Shown here: in pieces, positions 24,584 to 33,972 of the stretch
Position numbering within the stretch: position 1 is the first letter of the stretch
Layout of the letters: the number at the start of each line of letters is the position of its first letter
Assembly: GCF_018860825.1 (NCBI RefSeq)
Contig: NZ_JAHKPZ010000030.1
Location: 62,289-126,288 of the forward strand
DNA: 64,000 nt
Origin: Lacinutrix sp. C3R15
GTDB taxonomy: Bacteria > Bacteroidota > Bacteroidia > Flavobacteriales > Flavobacteriaceae
Direction: 5' to 3'
The notes under the pieces: generated by a model
The model's database searches: none
Seen by the model: the letters and a program-made list of their open reading frames with translations, nothing else
Told to the model about the DNA's origin: nothing
Made by a program: the position numbers and the translations under genes

Positions 24584-25993
24584 ATGAAAACATTCAGTCT
24601 TTATACACATTATAAAAAAATATTGGCAGACACCATAACACCTGTAAGTATCTATCTTAAAATTAGAGATAAATACCCAAACAGTATATTGTTAGAGAGT
24701 AGTGATTATCACGCTAATGATAATAGTTTCTCCTATATTTGTTTTAACCCTATAGCTTCTATTAAAATTGAAAATGAAGAGATAGAACAACAATTTCCTG
24801 ACGGGAGTTCTAAAAAAAACTACACCAAAAGCATTTCTGTAACCGAAGAGATTCATAAATTCACCCAGCGTTTTAAGGTAACCTCAGATAAACAATTCAA
24901 ATTTATTAATAATGGTATTTTTGGCTATACGGCTTATGATGCTGTTAAGTATTTTGAAGACGTAGAAATCACTAAAAAACCAGATTCTTTAAACATTCCT
25001 GAGATTTACTATTCGGTATATCAAAACATTATTGCAATTAACCACTTTAAAAATGAAGCTTATATTTTTGCACATTGCTTTGATAATAACAACAATAATA
25101 TTGATGAAATTCTACAACTCATAAAGGCAAAGAATTTTGCTTCCTATAAATTTACTGCTACAGGTGAAATTAGTTCAAACCTTACAGATAACGAATATAA
25201 AGAACATGTAGAACTCGCTAAAAAACATTGTGCTCGAGGAGATGTTTTTCAACTAGTATTATCTAAAAAATTTGCACAAAATTTTAAAGGAGACGAATTT
25301 AATGTATATCGTGCTTTACGAAGCGTCAATCCTTCGCCTTACCTCTTTTATTTTGATTACGGAAACTTTAAAATTTTTGGTAGCTCTCCAGAAGCACAAC
25401 TTGTTGTTAATAATGGCCAAGCAGAAATTCACCCTATAGCTGGTACTTTTAAAAGAACAGGTAATGATGAAGAAGACCAAAAACTAGCCAAACAACTTGC
25501 TGCAGATGTTAAAGAAAATGCCGAGCATGTGATGCTGGTAGACTTAGCAAGAAATGACCTAAGCAGACATGGTAGCCAAGTACAAGTAGAAACCTATAGA
25601 GAGGCGCAGTTTTTCTCCCACGTTATTCACCTAGTAAGTAAAGTTACAGGTAAAGTACATGAAAACACACCAACCATGCAAGTGGTGGCTGACACGTTTC
25701 CTGCAGGTACCTTAAGTGGTGCTCCTAAACACAATGCTATGCAACTTATTGAAAAATATGAAAAAACAAGTCGTGCTTTTTATGGTGGCGCTATTGGTTT
25801 TATGGATTTTAAAGGTAATTATAACCACGCCATAATGATTAGAACATTTATGAGTAAAAACCACCAGCTACATTGGCAAGCTGGAGCAGGAATTGTTTCA
25901 AAATCTAGTCCTGAAAACGAATTACAAGAAGTATATAATAAATTAGGTGCATTAACAAAAGCTATTGAATTGGCAGAAAGAATTGACAGATGA
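24584..25993 (+). CDS. trpE: Anthranilate synthase component I
   Basis: Converts chorismate and ammonia to anthranilate, the first tryptophan-specific step, together with TrpG. It has 469 residues. The N-terminal LLESS motif forms the Trp feedback site. The chorismate-binding C-terminal half has GDVFQLVLSKKF, IAGTFKRTG, ENAEHVMLVDLARNDL and PAGTLSGAPK, all conserved. Its stop overlaps the trpG start by 4 bases. Expression is expected to depend on the upstream attenuator. Confidence 0.97.
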   Translation: MKTFSLYTHYKKILADTITPVSIYLKIRDKYPNSILLESSDYHANDNSFSYICFNPIASIKIENEEIEQQFPDGSSKKNYTKSISVTEEIHKFTQRFKVTSDKQFKFINNGIFGYTAYDAVKYFEDVEITKKPDSLNIPEIYYSVYQNIIAINHFKNEAYIFAHCFDNNNNNIDEILQLIKAKNFASYKFTATGEISSNLTDNEYKEHVELAKKHCARGDVFQLVLSKKFAQNFKGDEFNVYRALRSVNPSPYLFYFDYGNFKIFGSSPEAQLVVNNGQAEIHPIAGTFKRTGNDEEDQKLAKQLAADVKENAEHVMLVDLARNDLSRHGSQVQVETYREAQFFSHVIHLVSKVTGKVHENTPTMQVVADTFPAGTLSGAPKHNAMQLIEKYEKTSRAFYGGAIGFMDFKGNYNHAIMIRTFMSKNHQLHWQAGAGIVSKSSPENELQEVYNKLGALTKAIELAERIDR

Positions 25994-26559
25994 AAACAAA
26001 AGTATTAGTAATAGATAATTATGACAGTTTTACCTACAATCTAGTGCATTACTTAGAGGATTTAGATTGCAAGGTAACCGTAAAAAGAAACGATAAACTT
26101 ACCCTTGAAGAAGTAGCTGACTTTGATAAAATTGTTCTTTCTCCTGGACCAGGAATTCCAGACGAAGCAGGATTATTAAAAGAAATTATAAAAACCTATG
26201 CTTCAACAAAAAGTATTTTTGGTGTGTGCTTAGGGCTACAAGCAATTGGTGAAGTTTTTGGAGGTACTTTAGTTAATTTAGACCACGTATTTCATGGCGT
26301 TGCTTCAGAAGTTAAAGTAACCGTTGATGACGAAATACTTTTTAAAGGATTAAAAAAAACATTTCCTGTAGGAAGGTATCATTCTTGGGTGGTAGATGTA
26401 AACTTACCCGAAGTGTTAGAGGCTACTTCTTTTGATGAAAATGGTCAGGTCATGTCGCTTCGTCATAAAGTTTATGATGTACGTGCTGTACAATACCATC
26501 CAGAATCGGTTTTAACTCCTGACGGAAAGCAGATATTAGAGAATTGGGTTAACAACTAG
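25990..26559 (+). CDS. trpG: Anthranilate synthase component II (glutamine amidotransferase)
   Basis: Supplies ammonia from glutamine to TrpE. It has 189 residues with the class I amidotransferase triad: Cys80 in GVCLGLQ, His170 and Glu172 in QYHPES. VIDNYDSFTYNLVH at the N-terminus and the SPGPGIP oxyanion loop are typical. It is a stand-alone TrpG, not fused to TrpD, and overlaps trpE by 4 bases, which suggests coupled translation for a 1:1 complex. Confidence 0.96.
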   Translation: MKTKVLVIDNYDSFTYNLVHYLEDLDCKVTVKRNDKLTLEEVADFDKIVLSPGPGIPDEAGLLKEIIKTYASTKSIFGVCLGLQAIGEVFGGTLVNLDHVFHGVASEVKVTVDDEILFKGLKKTFPVGRYHSWVVDVNLPEVLEATSFDENGQVMSLRHKVYDVRAVQYHPESVLTPDGKQILENWVNN

Positions 26560-26887
26560 TGTTCAGTTTGCAGTTTGCAGTTTGCAGTTAAAAAAAATAA
26601 CAAAGTTAAAAGCCCAAAATCCATTCTCAGAATGGATTGCCAAGGCGAAGAATAGATAAAGAAAAGCTTCGGAAACAGGAGAATGCAGTTCGACGCGAAA
26701 TTTTCAAATCGGTTTTCAGTTTACAAAACTGAAAAATTCCTTGACTTGGTCTTGATTTTTTGGTTCGTTTTGCATCAAGACAAAAGGAATAAAAAGAAAG
26801 AAGTATAATAAATTAAGTTTCTGAAAATAGTTCAGAAAGAAAATAAAGTTTAATTAAAAGAGATTCCCACTTATGCGGGAAGTGCAC
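26560..26887. repeat. Repeat-rich spacer between trpG and trpD
   Basis: This 328-base spacer holds a 7-base tandem repeat (CAGTTTG, about 3.6 copies, 26564-26589) and perfect hairpins at 26618-26638 (AATCCATTC/GAATGGATT), 26713-26735 (TTTTCAGTTT/AAACTGAAAA), 26750-26780 (TCTTGAT/ATCAAGA) and 26818-26838 (TTTCTGAA/TTCAGAAA). A TTCCC...GGGAA palindrome at 26864-26881 ends at the trpD start. None has a terminator-like T run, so read-through is expected. No ORF is supported. Confidence 0.65.
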
Positions 26888-27880
26888 ATGAAACAAATAC
26901 TAAACAGACTAATAAACCACGAAAACATCTCTACCGAAGAAGCAAAACAGGTCTTGGTAAATATTTCAAAAGGCGATTACAACCAAAGCCAGATTGCCGC
27001 ATTTTTAACGGTGTATATGATGCGAAGCATTACTATTGAAGAACTAAAAGGCTTTAGAGATGCTTTATTAGAGTTGTGCATTCCTATTGACCTATCTGCA
27101 TATAATGCCATTGATTTGTGTGGTACAGGTGGAGACGGAAAAAACACCTTTAATATTTCAACACTAGCATCTTTTATTACTGCTGGTGCTGGTGTTAAGG
27201 TTGCTAAACATGGTAATTATGGAGTATCCTCTGCATCAGGATCTTCTAATGTTATGGAAGCTCTAGGTATAAAATTTTCAAACCAAGAAGATTTTTTAAA
27301 ACAGTCTATAGAAAAAGCAGGAATTTGTGTGCTACACGCACCTTTATTTCACCCAGCAATGAAAAATGTAGCACCTATAAGAAAAGAACTTGGTGTTAAA
27401 ACCTTCTTTAACATGTTAGGTCCAATGGTAAATCCTTCGTTTCCAAAAAATCAGCTAGTAGGTGTTTTTAATTTAGAATTACAACGTCTTTACGGATATT
27501 TATACCAGGAAACAGACAAAAACTATAGTATTGTTCATGCTCTAGATGGCTATGATGAAATTTCATTAACTAGTGATACCAAAATTATTTCTAACCATAC
27601 AGAAACCATGCTTTCTCCAGCAGATTTACACCTAGATATAATTGAGCAAAGTGCTATTTTTGGCGGAAACACCGTAGAGTCTTCAGCAGAAATATTTATA
27701 AATGTTATTTCAGGAAATGGAACCGAAGCACAAAACAATGTAGTTTGCGCAAATGCAGGATTAGCAATTGCAACTACAAAACAGATAGACCACAAAACAG
27801 GATTTGAACTCGCTAAAGAATCACTATTAAGCGGAAAAGCAAAAGCAAGTTTAAATGCTTTAATTGCATTGAGTAAATAA
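26888..27880 (+). CDS. trpD: Anthranilate phosphoribosyltransferase
   Basis: Transfers phosphoribose from PRPP to anthranilate. The choice of ATG 26888 (MKQILNRLINHENISTEEA) over 26873 fits the family start and avoids the palindrome overlapping the earlier ATG; this gives 330 residues. The glycine-rich PRPP/Mg site CGTGGDGKNTFNIST and the KHGNYGVSSASGSSNVMEALG region are conserved. It follows the repeat-rich spacer after trpG, yet orientation and pathway order support one operon. Confidence 0.95.
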   Translation: MKQILNRLINHENISTEEAKQVLVNISKGDYNQSQIAAFLTVYMMRSITIEELKGFRDALLELCIPIDLSAYNAIDLCGTGGDGKNTFNISTLASFITAGAGVKVAKHGNYGVSSASGSSNVMEALGIKFSNQEDFLKQSIEKAGICVLHAPLFHPAMKNVAPIRKELGVKTFFNMLGPMVNPSFPKNQLVGVFNLELQRLYGYLYQETDKNYSIVHALDGYDEISLTSDTKIISNHTETMLSPADLHLDIIEQSAIFGGNTVESSAEIFINVISGNGTEAQNNVVCANAGLAIATTKQIDHKTGFELAKESLLSGKAKASLNALIALSK

Positions 27881-27938
27881 CAAAGCCACAGTATTCAGTA
27901 AGCATTTGAGCTGCAAACCGAAAATGAAAGACGTAATC

Positions 27939-28724
27939 ATGGACATATTACAAAAAATAGTAACAGACAAACGCATAGAAGTTAACCTTCGTAAACAGTT
28001 AATTCCTAGCAAACAATTAGAGCAGTCTATTTTGTTTGAAAGAGAAACCATTTCTTTGGCCAACAAATTAAAAAATAGTCCAACGGGAATCATAGCAGAA
28101 CACAAGCGTCGTTCCCCTTCAAAACAAGTAATAAATCACGACTTAAACGTTTTTGATGTGGCTAAAGGATATGAAAACGCAGGTGTTTGTGGCATGTCTG
28201 TTTTAACAGATGGTAAATACTTTGGAGGAAGCCTAGACGATTTACTAACAGCAAGAGCTAGTTGTAATTTACCTGTATTACGTAAAGAATTTATTATAGA
28301 TACCTACCAAATACTTGAAGCAAAAGCCTACGGAGCAGATGTTATTTTACTAATAGCAGCTATTTTAACCAGAGCAGAAATAAAAACATTTTCAGAATTT
28401 GCAAAAAGCTTACATTTAGATGTACTTTTAGAAGTGCATAATCAAGAAGAATTGCAAAAAGCAATCATGCCTAGTTTAGATATGTTAGGTGTAAATAACC
28501 GAAACTTAAAAACCTTTGAAGTAAGCCTAGAAACCAGCAAAACACTTAGCGAACAAATACCTAATGATTTTGTAAAAGTATCAGAAAGTGGCATTAGTGC
28601 TGTTGCAGCAATTAAAGAACTAAAACCGTATGGTTATAAAGGTTTTTTAATTGGTGAAAACTTTATGAAAACAGAAAACGCAGGAGAAAGCGCAAAAACA
28701 TTTATTAAAGAATTAAACAAATAG
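27939..28724 (+). CDS. trpC: Indole-3-glycerol phosphate synthase
   Basis: Closes the indole ring by decarboxylating and cyclising CdRP. It has 261 residues from ATG 27939 (MDILQKIVTDKRIEV), the family-typical start; the frame is open upstream to TTG 27906. The IAEHKRRSPSKQ motif holds the catalytic Lys, LRKEFIIDTYQ, LGVNNRNLKTF and SESGIS are conserved barrel motifs. It is separate from TrpF, unlike the E. coli fusion. Confidence 0.95.
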   Translation: MDILQKIVTDKRIEVNLRKQLIPSKQLEQSILFERETISLANKLKNSPTGIIAEHKRRSPSKQVINHDLNVFDVAKGYENAGVCGMSVLTDGKYFGGSLDDLLTARASCNLPVLRKEFIIDTYQILEAKAYGADVILLIAAILTRAEIKTFSEFAKSLHLDVLLEVHNQEELQKAIMPSLDMLGVNNRNLKTFEVSLETSKTLSEQIPNDFVKVSESGISAVAAIKELKPYGYKGFLIGENFMKTENAGESAKTFIKELNK

Positions 28725-28730
28725 TTGGTC

Positions 28731-28800
28731 ATTCCTGTGCAACCAGGAATCTATACTAAAAAAAACTAACAATAAAAAAGCTTCTGAATACCATTCAGAA
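28731..28800. repeat. Two small palindromes between trpC and trpF
   Basis: ATTCCTG-N6-CAGGAAT (28731-28750) and TTCTGAAT-ACC-ATTCAGAA (28782-28800) are perfect hairpins filling most of the 87-base spacer. The first resembles palindromes at 20856 and 26864. No T run follows either. Confidence 0.5.
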
Positions 28801-28811
28801 CAACAGAAATT

Positions 28812-29447
28812 ATGAAACTAAAAGTATGCGGAATGAAATCCGAAAACAACATTTTAGATGTTGCAGAAATACAACCAGATTATCTAGGTTTTATATTTTA
28901 CGAAAAATCACCTCGATACTTTAATACAGAAATGCCTGAATTACCAGAAAGCATCCAAAAAATTGGTGTTTTTGTAAATGCATCATTAGCATTTATTGTA
29001 GATAAAATAGAAACCTATCAATTAGATGGCGTACAATTACATGGTAATGAATCGCCAGAAATGTGTGCCCAATTAAAAGAATACAACATCGTTGTTATTA
29101 AGGTGTTTTCTGTAAAAAACCAATTTGATTTTAGCGTTCTTGAACCCTATGAAGACGTTTGCAATTATTTTCTTTTTGACACCAAAGGAAAAGAACCAGG
29201 AGGAAATGGATACCCTTTTAACTGGAATGTGTTTAAAAAATACCCTTCAAAAAAACCTTATATTTTAAGTGGTGGCATTGGTCCAGAACAAATAGAAGCA
29301 TTACTACTATTTTTAAAAAGACCTGAATCTGATTTGTGCTGCACCTTAGACTTAAATAGCAAGTTTGAAAAACTACCAGGAGTAAAAGACCTAAGCAAAC
29401 TAAAAGAATTTAAACACCAATTAGCCATCAATAATTATATACGCTAA
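28812..29447 (+). CDS. trpF: Phosphoribosylanthranilate isomerase
   Basis: Isomerises PRA to CdRP. It has 211 residues. The N-terminal KVCGMK carries the catalytic Cys, DYLGFIFYEKSPRY and VQLHGNES are conserved, and the C-terminal phosphate loop region has SGGIGPEQ and a DLNSKFEKLPGVKD stretch in place of the common DVSSGVE form, as usual in Bacteroidota. It lies between trpC and trpB in pathway order. Confidence 0.94.
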   Translation: MKLKVCGMKSENNILDVAEIQPDYLGFIFYEKSPRYFNTEMPELPESIQKIGVFVNASLAFIVDKIETYQLDGVQLHGNESPEMCAQLKEYNIVVIKVFSVKNQFDFSVLEPYEDVCNYFLFDTKGKEPGGNGYPFNWNVFKKYPSKKPYILSGGIGPEQIEALLLFLKRPESDLCCTLDLNSKFEKLPGVKDLSKLKEFKHQLAINNYIR

Positions 29448-29468
29448 TTAAGAAAACAGTTATCAGTA

Positions 29469-30650
29469 ATGAATTATAATATTAACGAAAAAGGATATTA
29501 CGGAGAGTTTGGTGGAGCTTACATACCAGAAATGCTGTATCCTAATGTAGAAGAGTTACGCCAAAACTATCTTAAAGTTATGGCTGAACCTGAGTTTCAA
29601 AAAGAATTTAACCAACTGCTAAAAGACTATGTTGGTCGTCCTTCTCCATTATATTTTGCAAAACGTCTTTCAAAAAAATACAACACCAAAATATACTTAA
29701 AAAGAGAAGACTTAAACCATACAGGAGCACACAAAATCAATAACACCATTGGTCAGATATTAATGGCCAAGCGTTTGGGTAAACACAGAATTATTGCCGA
29801 AACAGGTGCAGGACAGCATGGTGTTGCCACAGCAACCGTTTGTGCCTTAATGGGTTTAGAGTGCATAGTATATATGGGCGAAATTGATATTGCACGTCAA
29901 GCACCAAACGTTGCCAGAATGAAAATGTTGGGCGCTTCAGTTATTCCTGCTTTATCAGGAAGCAGAACACTAAAAGACGCTACCAACGAAGCCATAAGAG
30001 ATTGGATTAATAACCCTGTAGACACGCACTATATTATTGGTAGTGTGGTTGGTCCGCATCCTTATCCAGACATGGTTGCTCGTTTTCAAGCAGTCGTTTC
30101 AGAAGAAATACAATGGCAACTACAAGAACACGAAGGCAAAACCAAACCAGATTACGTAGTAGCTTGCGTTGGTGGTGGTAGCAATGCTGCTGGAGCCTAT
30201 TACCATTTTTTAGAAGACACAGAAGTAAAACTTATTGCGGTTGAAGCTGCTGGTTTAGGCGTCGATTCGGGGGAAAGTGCAGCCACTTCCGTTTTAGGAA
30301 AAGAAGGTATTATTCATGGCAGTAAAACCTTATTGATGCAAACCAACGACGGACAAATCACAGAGCCATACTCTATTTCGGCAGGATTAGATTATCCAGG
30401 TGTTGGCCCAATGCATGCCCATTTATACAAAACAGGACGTGCCGAATTTATTGCCATTACAGATGACCAAGCCATGCAAGCAGGATTAGAATTATGCAAA
30501 CTTGAAGGTATTATTCCAGCCATTGAAAGCTCGCATGCTTTAGCTGTTTTCAAACAGAAAAAGTTTCAACCAGAAGATGTTGTCGTGTTGAGCTTATCAG
30601 GTCGTGGCGATAAAGATTTACAGAATTATATAGACTATTTTAAATTTTAA
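29469..30650 (+). CDS. trpB: Tryptophan synthase beta chain
   Basis: Condenses indole with serine using PLP. It has 393 residues. The PLP lysine is Lys89 in HTGAHKINN; the phosphate-binding GGGSNAAG and the [14 protein letters not shown] motif with its catalytic Glu are conserved. [14 protein letters not shown] at the start is typical of TrpB1-type enzymes that pair with TrpA, which lies 171 bases downstream beyond repeat copy B. Confidence 0.97.
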   Translation: MNYNINEKGYYGEFGGAYIPEMLYPNVEELRQNYLKVMAEPEFQKEFNQLLKDYVGRPSPLYFAKRLSKKYNTKIYLKREDLNHTGAHKINNTIGQILMAKRLGKHRIIAETGAGQHGVATATVCALMGLECIVYMGEIDIARQAPNVARMKMLGASVIPALSGSRTLKDATNEAIRDWINNPVDTHYIIGSVVGPHPYPDMVARFQAVVSEEIQWQLQEHEGKTKPDYVVACVGGGSNAAGAYYHFLEDTEVKLIAVEAAGLGVDSGESAATSVLGKEGIIHGSKTLLMQTNDGQITEPYSISAGLDYPGVGPMHAHLYKTGRAEFIAITDDQAMQAGLELCKLEGIIPAIESSHALAVFKQKKFQPEDVVVLSLSGRGDKDLQNYIDYFKF

Positions 30651-30662
30651 AATAATAATTAT

Positions 30663-30738
30663 GGCGTTACCACAAGGGTCAGGCTGTCTAGGCTCGCTAT
30701 CAAAGATGAGCTCAAACAAACCTTTCCATCCTTAACGC
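30663..30738 (+). repeat. Dispersed flavobacterial repeat, copy B
   Basis: Begins ggcgttacc, includes gggtcaggct and gagctcaaacaaacc, and ends ccttaacgc. It is a shorter relative of copy A, inserted between trpB and trpA. Confidence 0.65.
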
Positions 30739-30821
30739 AACCACAGTATTTATTATAAAAAGCATAACAAAAAAGAACACCATGTCACCTTGTTTTTCAA
30801 AATGACAAATAAAAAAATATT

Positions 30822-31586
30822 ATGAATCGCATTCCAACAAAACTTAAAGAAAACAAGAAGTTACTTTCTATATATTTTACAGCAGGTTACCCAAGTATAG
30901 ACAACACTACAACCATCATTCAAAATCTAGAAAAAAGTGGTGTAGACATGATAGAAATTGGCTTACCTTTTAGTGATCCTTTAGCAGATGGCCCAACCAT
31001 TCAAGCAAGTTCTACACAAGCTCTTAAAAACGGAATGACCACAGAGCTGCTCTTTAACCAACTAAAAGATATTAGAAAAACCGTTTCTATCCCTTTAATC
31101 ATCATGGGCTATTTTAACCCAATGTTACAATATGGTGTAGAAGCATTTTGTAAAAAATGTCAGGAAATTGGTATCGACGGATTAATAATTCCTGATTTAC
31201 CTGTAGATGTGTACAACGAAGAGTACAAAGCTATTTTTGAAAAATACGGATTAATCAATGTGTTTTTAATCACGCCGCAAACCTCTGTAGAACGCATTAA
31301 CTTTATAGATTCTATATCTAACGGTTTTATTTATATGGTAAGTAGCGCTAGCGTAACAGGTAGTAGTTCTGGTTTTGGTGAGGAACAAACCAAGTACTTT
31401 AAACGTATTGCAAACATGAAACTTAACAATCCGCAGATTATTGGTTTTGGTATTTCAAACAACGAAACATTTTCTCAAGCAACAACACATGCCAAAGGAG
31501 CAATAATTGGTTCTGCTTTTATAAAGCATCTTACCAATAAAGGAGTTTCAGAAATAAATAGCTTTGTTAAATCCATTTTAAACTAA
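30822..31586 (+). CDS. trpA: Tryptophan synthase alpha chain
   Basis: Cleaves indole-3-glycerol phosphate to indole and glyceraldehyde 3-phosphate. It has 254 residues. Catalytic Glu45 is in MIEIGLPFSDP and Asp56 in LADGP; GLIIPDLPVD and the phosphate loop VTGSSSGFG are conserved. It is the last pathway gene of the operon; the small DUF6787-like gene starts 3 bases after its stop. Confidence 0.96.
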   Translation: MNRIPTKLKENKKLLSIYFTAGYPSIDNTTTIIQNLEKSGVDMIEIGLPFSDPLADGPTIQASSTQALKNGMTTELLFNQLKDIRKTVSIPLIIMGYFNPMLQYGVEAFCKKCQEIGIDGLIIPDLPVDVYNEEYKAIFEKYGLINVFLITPQTSVERINFIDSISNGFIYMVSSASVTGSSSGFGEEQTKYFKRIANMKLNNPQIIGFGISNNETFSQATTHAKGAIIGSAFIKHLTNKGVSEINSFVKSILN

Positions 31587-31589
31587 ACC

Positions 31590-31814
31590 ATGAAAATAAT
31601 AAACGACTGGAAAATAGTAATTGTTCTGTGCTTAACTTTAGGCTTAGCACCTTTTTTTCCAGAACCTCATATTGTTGGTAAATTAAAATGGCTATTGGGT
31701 GGTGCAGTTAATATGCAAGCTATGGATTGGTTTGATGTTATTTTGCATGGCTTTCCTTTTGTATTACTTTTACGCTTAATTATATTAAAAATAGTTTCAA
31801 AAAATGCCGCTTAA
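31590..31814 (+). CDS. Small membrane protein (DUF6787-like)
   Basis: This encodes 74 residues. Two hydrophobic segments (about 9-22 and 50-70) flank a conserved-looking loop PFFPEPHIVGKLKWLLGG and MQAMDWFDVILHGFP. I recognise this as a common small membrane protein of flavobacteria, placed with the DUF6787 family with moderate confidence. It starts 3 bases after trpA and overlaps the start of trmL by 11 bases. Role unknown. Confidence 0.7.
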   Translation: MKIINDWKIVIVLCLTLGLAPFFPEPHIVGKLKWLLGGAVNMQAMDWFDVILHGFPFVLLLRLIILKIVSKNAA

Positions 31815-32256
31815 CATAGTACTTATAGAACCAGAAATACCAAATAACACTGGAAATATTGGCAGATTAGCCTTAGCCTCTGGTGCTAATTTACACTTAG
31901 TAAAACCCTTTGGCTTTGAAATTACAGATACGCGTTTAAAACGTGCAGGATTAGATTATTGGCAGCATTTAAATCTTCATTACTACGATAATTTAGAAGA
32001 TTTTTTAACCAAAAACAAAGAGGCCAATATGGTATTTCTATCCAGCCATGGCACAAAAAAACATTGGGATATTGACTTTAAAGACCATATGTTTTTGGTA
32101 TTTGGTAAAGAGTCTGCAGGTTTACCTAAAGCACTTGTTGAAAATAACAAGGACAAGCTTTTTAAAATACCTTTATACAGTGAACATGTTAGAAGCCTAA
32201 ACTTAGCAAATGCAGTAAGTATTGTTGTTTATGAAGGTTTGCGTGATTTACAATAA
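31804..32256 (+). CDS. trmL: tRNA (cytidine/uridine-34-2'-O)-methyltransferase
   Basis: A SPOUT-class methyltransferase modifying the wobble base of tRNA-Leu isoacceptors. It has 150 residues. The N-terminal LIEPEIPNNTGNIGRLALAS and the SAM-binding knot motifs LVFGKESAGLPKAL and VRSLNLANAVSIVVYEGLR are diagnostic. It overlaps the preceding gene by 11 bases and is the last gene before a terminator, so it is likely transcribed with the trp genes. Confidence 0.94.
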   Translation: MPLNIVLIEPEIPNNTGNIGRLALASGANLHLVKPFGFEITDTRLKRAGLDYWQHLNLHYYDNLEDFLTKNKEANMVFLSSHGTKKHWDIDFKDHMFLVFGKESAGLPKALVENNKDKLFKIPLYSEHVRSLNLANAVSIVVYEGLRDLQ

Positions 32257-32273
32257 GCTACTACCATAAAAAC

Positions 32274-32305
32274 AAAAAGCCTAAGTTTTACACTTAGGCT
32301 TTTTG
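32274..32305. terminator. Bidirectional terminator
   Basis: AAAAAGCCTAAG and CTTAGGCTTTTT form a 12-bp stem between convergent trmL and the T9SS gene, with A and T runs on both sides. Confidence 0.85.
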
Positions 32306-32325
32306 TTTGGCTAATAATATGCTTT

Positions 32326-33876
32326 TTAATTTACTATAAATTTCTTTGCTTTTAGCAAGCCGTCTTTTTTAACTACCAATATATAATGTCCTGCAGTTAA
32401 ACTAGAAACATCTAACTGTGTTTTATTATCTAGTAATTCTTTTTCTATTTCAAAAAGTTGTCTTCCTTGAATATCATATACTTTAACCTGTATTTCATGA
32501 CCTTCAAAATTATATTGCGAAGCAAAGGCTAGATTTAAAATAGTATTTGCAGGATTAGGATATAAAGTAAAAGACTGTGTATTTAAACTTATATCATTCA
32601 CACTAAGCTGTTGTGCATCTAAATAATCTGCTACACCATTTTCATTAATATCATCATCTGTAGGATCTCCATTGCCATTATAATCTTCATCTAGCGTAAG
32701 CACTCCATCTCCATCATCATCAAAATCTAAATGGTTATAAATACCATCGTTATCTGTGTCTAAAAATGTTGGCGTAGTATCTCTACCTCCAAAAACCAAT
32801 TCAATATTAGTAACAACAGTATCACCATCATCATCATTATCTAAATAATTAGGAATACCATCTCCATCTGTATCGTCATCTGCTAAATTGCCATTATCGT
32901 TTACATCTTCCATTCCGTTTGGCAATCCATCAGCTTCTTGATCTCCTTCACAATCAACAAAAGATATATTTAAATCGAAACTCACATTATCTGTTGCTGG
33001 ATTCATAACAATTGAATAGCTATTAATTCCTGCATTAATGCTTACTGTTCCTGTAACTTCTGTATTATTAGCATCTAAAATAGAAACTATATTTTCTGCT
33101 GGATCTAAATTAAATTGCTCTAATATAGTATTGGCATATACAGCAAAATCAAAATACTCTGTATTGTCATTATCGGCATCACAAACAACAACATTAAAAC
33201 TTGTAGTTGGTATAAAACGCCAACCCTCTTCTGTTGCTTCCCATTGGCCTGTATTACGTCCTGGAGGAGCTATACCATGAATTTCTCCACCTACTTCTTT
33301 TTGTAATCCTATTACTGCGTTACCATTATTCCACGTTGCACATAAAGGTTTATTTTTTATATACACATCAATAATTCCTGAGGTTTCATGTAAAACAATT
33401 TGAGAAGTAGAAAGCATTTCATTACATGAAAATTGCGGAATATTATCAAATATAGTATAAAAACGTCTGTTAGGTGATTGACCAGAAACTCCTGTAAAAA
33501 TCGTTCCTGCTACATCTGCAGTATTATTATCCATATCATGAAAAGGACCAAATATAGATGGATAAGGAAGTGCTGCTGAAGGAATAGCTTCATTAAAAGT
33601 CCAAGGAGCAAAATTATCTGCATTAGAAGTATCAAAAGAAATTGTTCCGTTAGAGCCAACAACTAACTGAGAGTAATTAGCATAATCTGAATAAAAATTA
33701 AAATCAAAAGGAATAGCGATAACAGATGAATAAATATCATCATAATTAAATACTACTTCGTCTATTTCTGAAAATTCTTGAAAAGGTATAGATTCTACCG
33801 TATATTCATAAGAGTTTTGTGCAGTAATTTTTAAACTAAAAAAAAGAACAGCAATTAAAATGTAATTTTTTGTCAT
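32326..33876 (-). CDS. Secreted T9SS type A protein with thrombospondin type 3-like repeats
   Basis: This encodes 516 residues with a signal peptide (about 1-19). The N-terminal 220 residues form a beta-rich region with FFSDYANYSQLVVGSNGTISF-like strands. Residues about 310-410 carry Asp-rich calcium-binding repeats (DDDTDGDGIPNYLD and relatives). The last 75 residues are a T9SS type A sorting domain (FTLYPNPA, VYDIQGRQL, ending KKFIVN). It is predicted to be exported across the outer membrane and attached to the surface. Ligand unknown. Confidence 0.88.
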   Translation of the reverse strand: MTKNYILIAVLFFSLKITAQNSYEYTVESIPFQEFSEIDEVVFNYDDIYSSVIAIPFDFNFYSDYANYSQLVVGSNGTISFDTSNADNFAPWTFNEAIPSAALPYPSIFGPFHDMDNNTADVAGTIFTGVSGQSPNRRFYTIFDNIPQFSCNEMLSTSQIVLHETSGIIDVYIKNKPLCATWNNGNAVIGLQKEVGGEIHGIAPPGRNTGQWEATEEGWRFIPTTSFNVVVCDADNDNTEYFDFAVYANTILEQFNLDPAENIVSILDANNTEVTGTVSINAGINSYSIVMNPATDNVSFDLNISFVDCEGDQEADGLPNGMEDVNDNGNLADDDTDGDGIPNYLDNDDDGDTVVTNIELVFGGRDTTPTFLDTDNDGIYNHLDFDDDGDGVLTLDEDYNGNGDPTDDDINENGVADYLDAQQLSVNDISLNTQSFTLYPNPANTILNLAFASQYNFEGHEIQVKVYDIQGRQLFEIEKELLDNKTQLDVSSLTAGHYILVVKKDGLLKAKKFIVN

Positions 33877-33972
33877 AGTATCATTTGGTTTTACGCAAAC
33901 AATTTACAATAATAATTTGTAAATATTGTAACCAAAATATTACATTTCAATAAACAAAAAAACCTTAAACTA

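Noticed and set aside
26713-26780. Hairpins after trpG as terminators splitting the trp operon
   Set aside because: Neither hairpin is followed by a convincing T run on the plus strand, and trpD has no clear promoter of its own, so one operon remains the simpler reading.
26873-26887. Upstream ATG of trpD
   Set aside because: It lies in a TTCCC...GGGAA palindrome and adds five residues not seen in the family; ATG 26888 is preferred.
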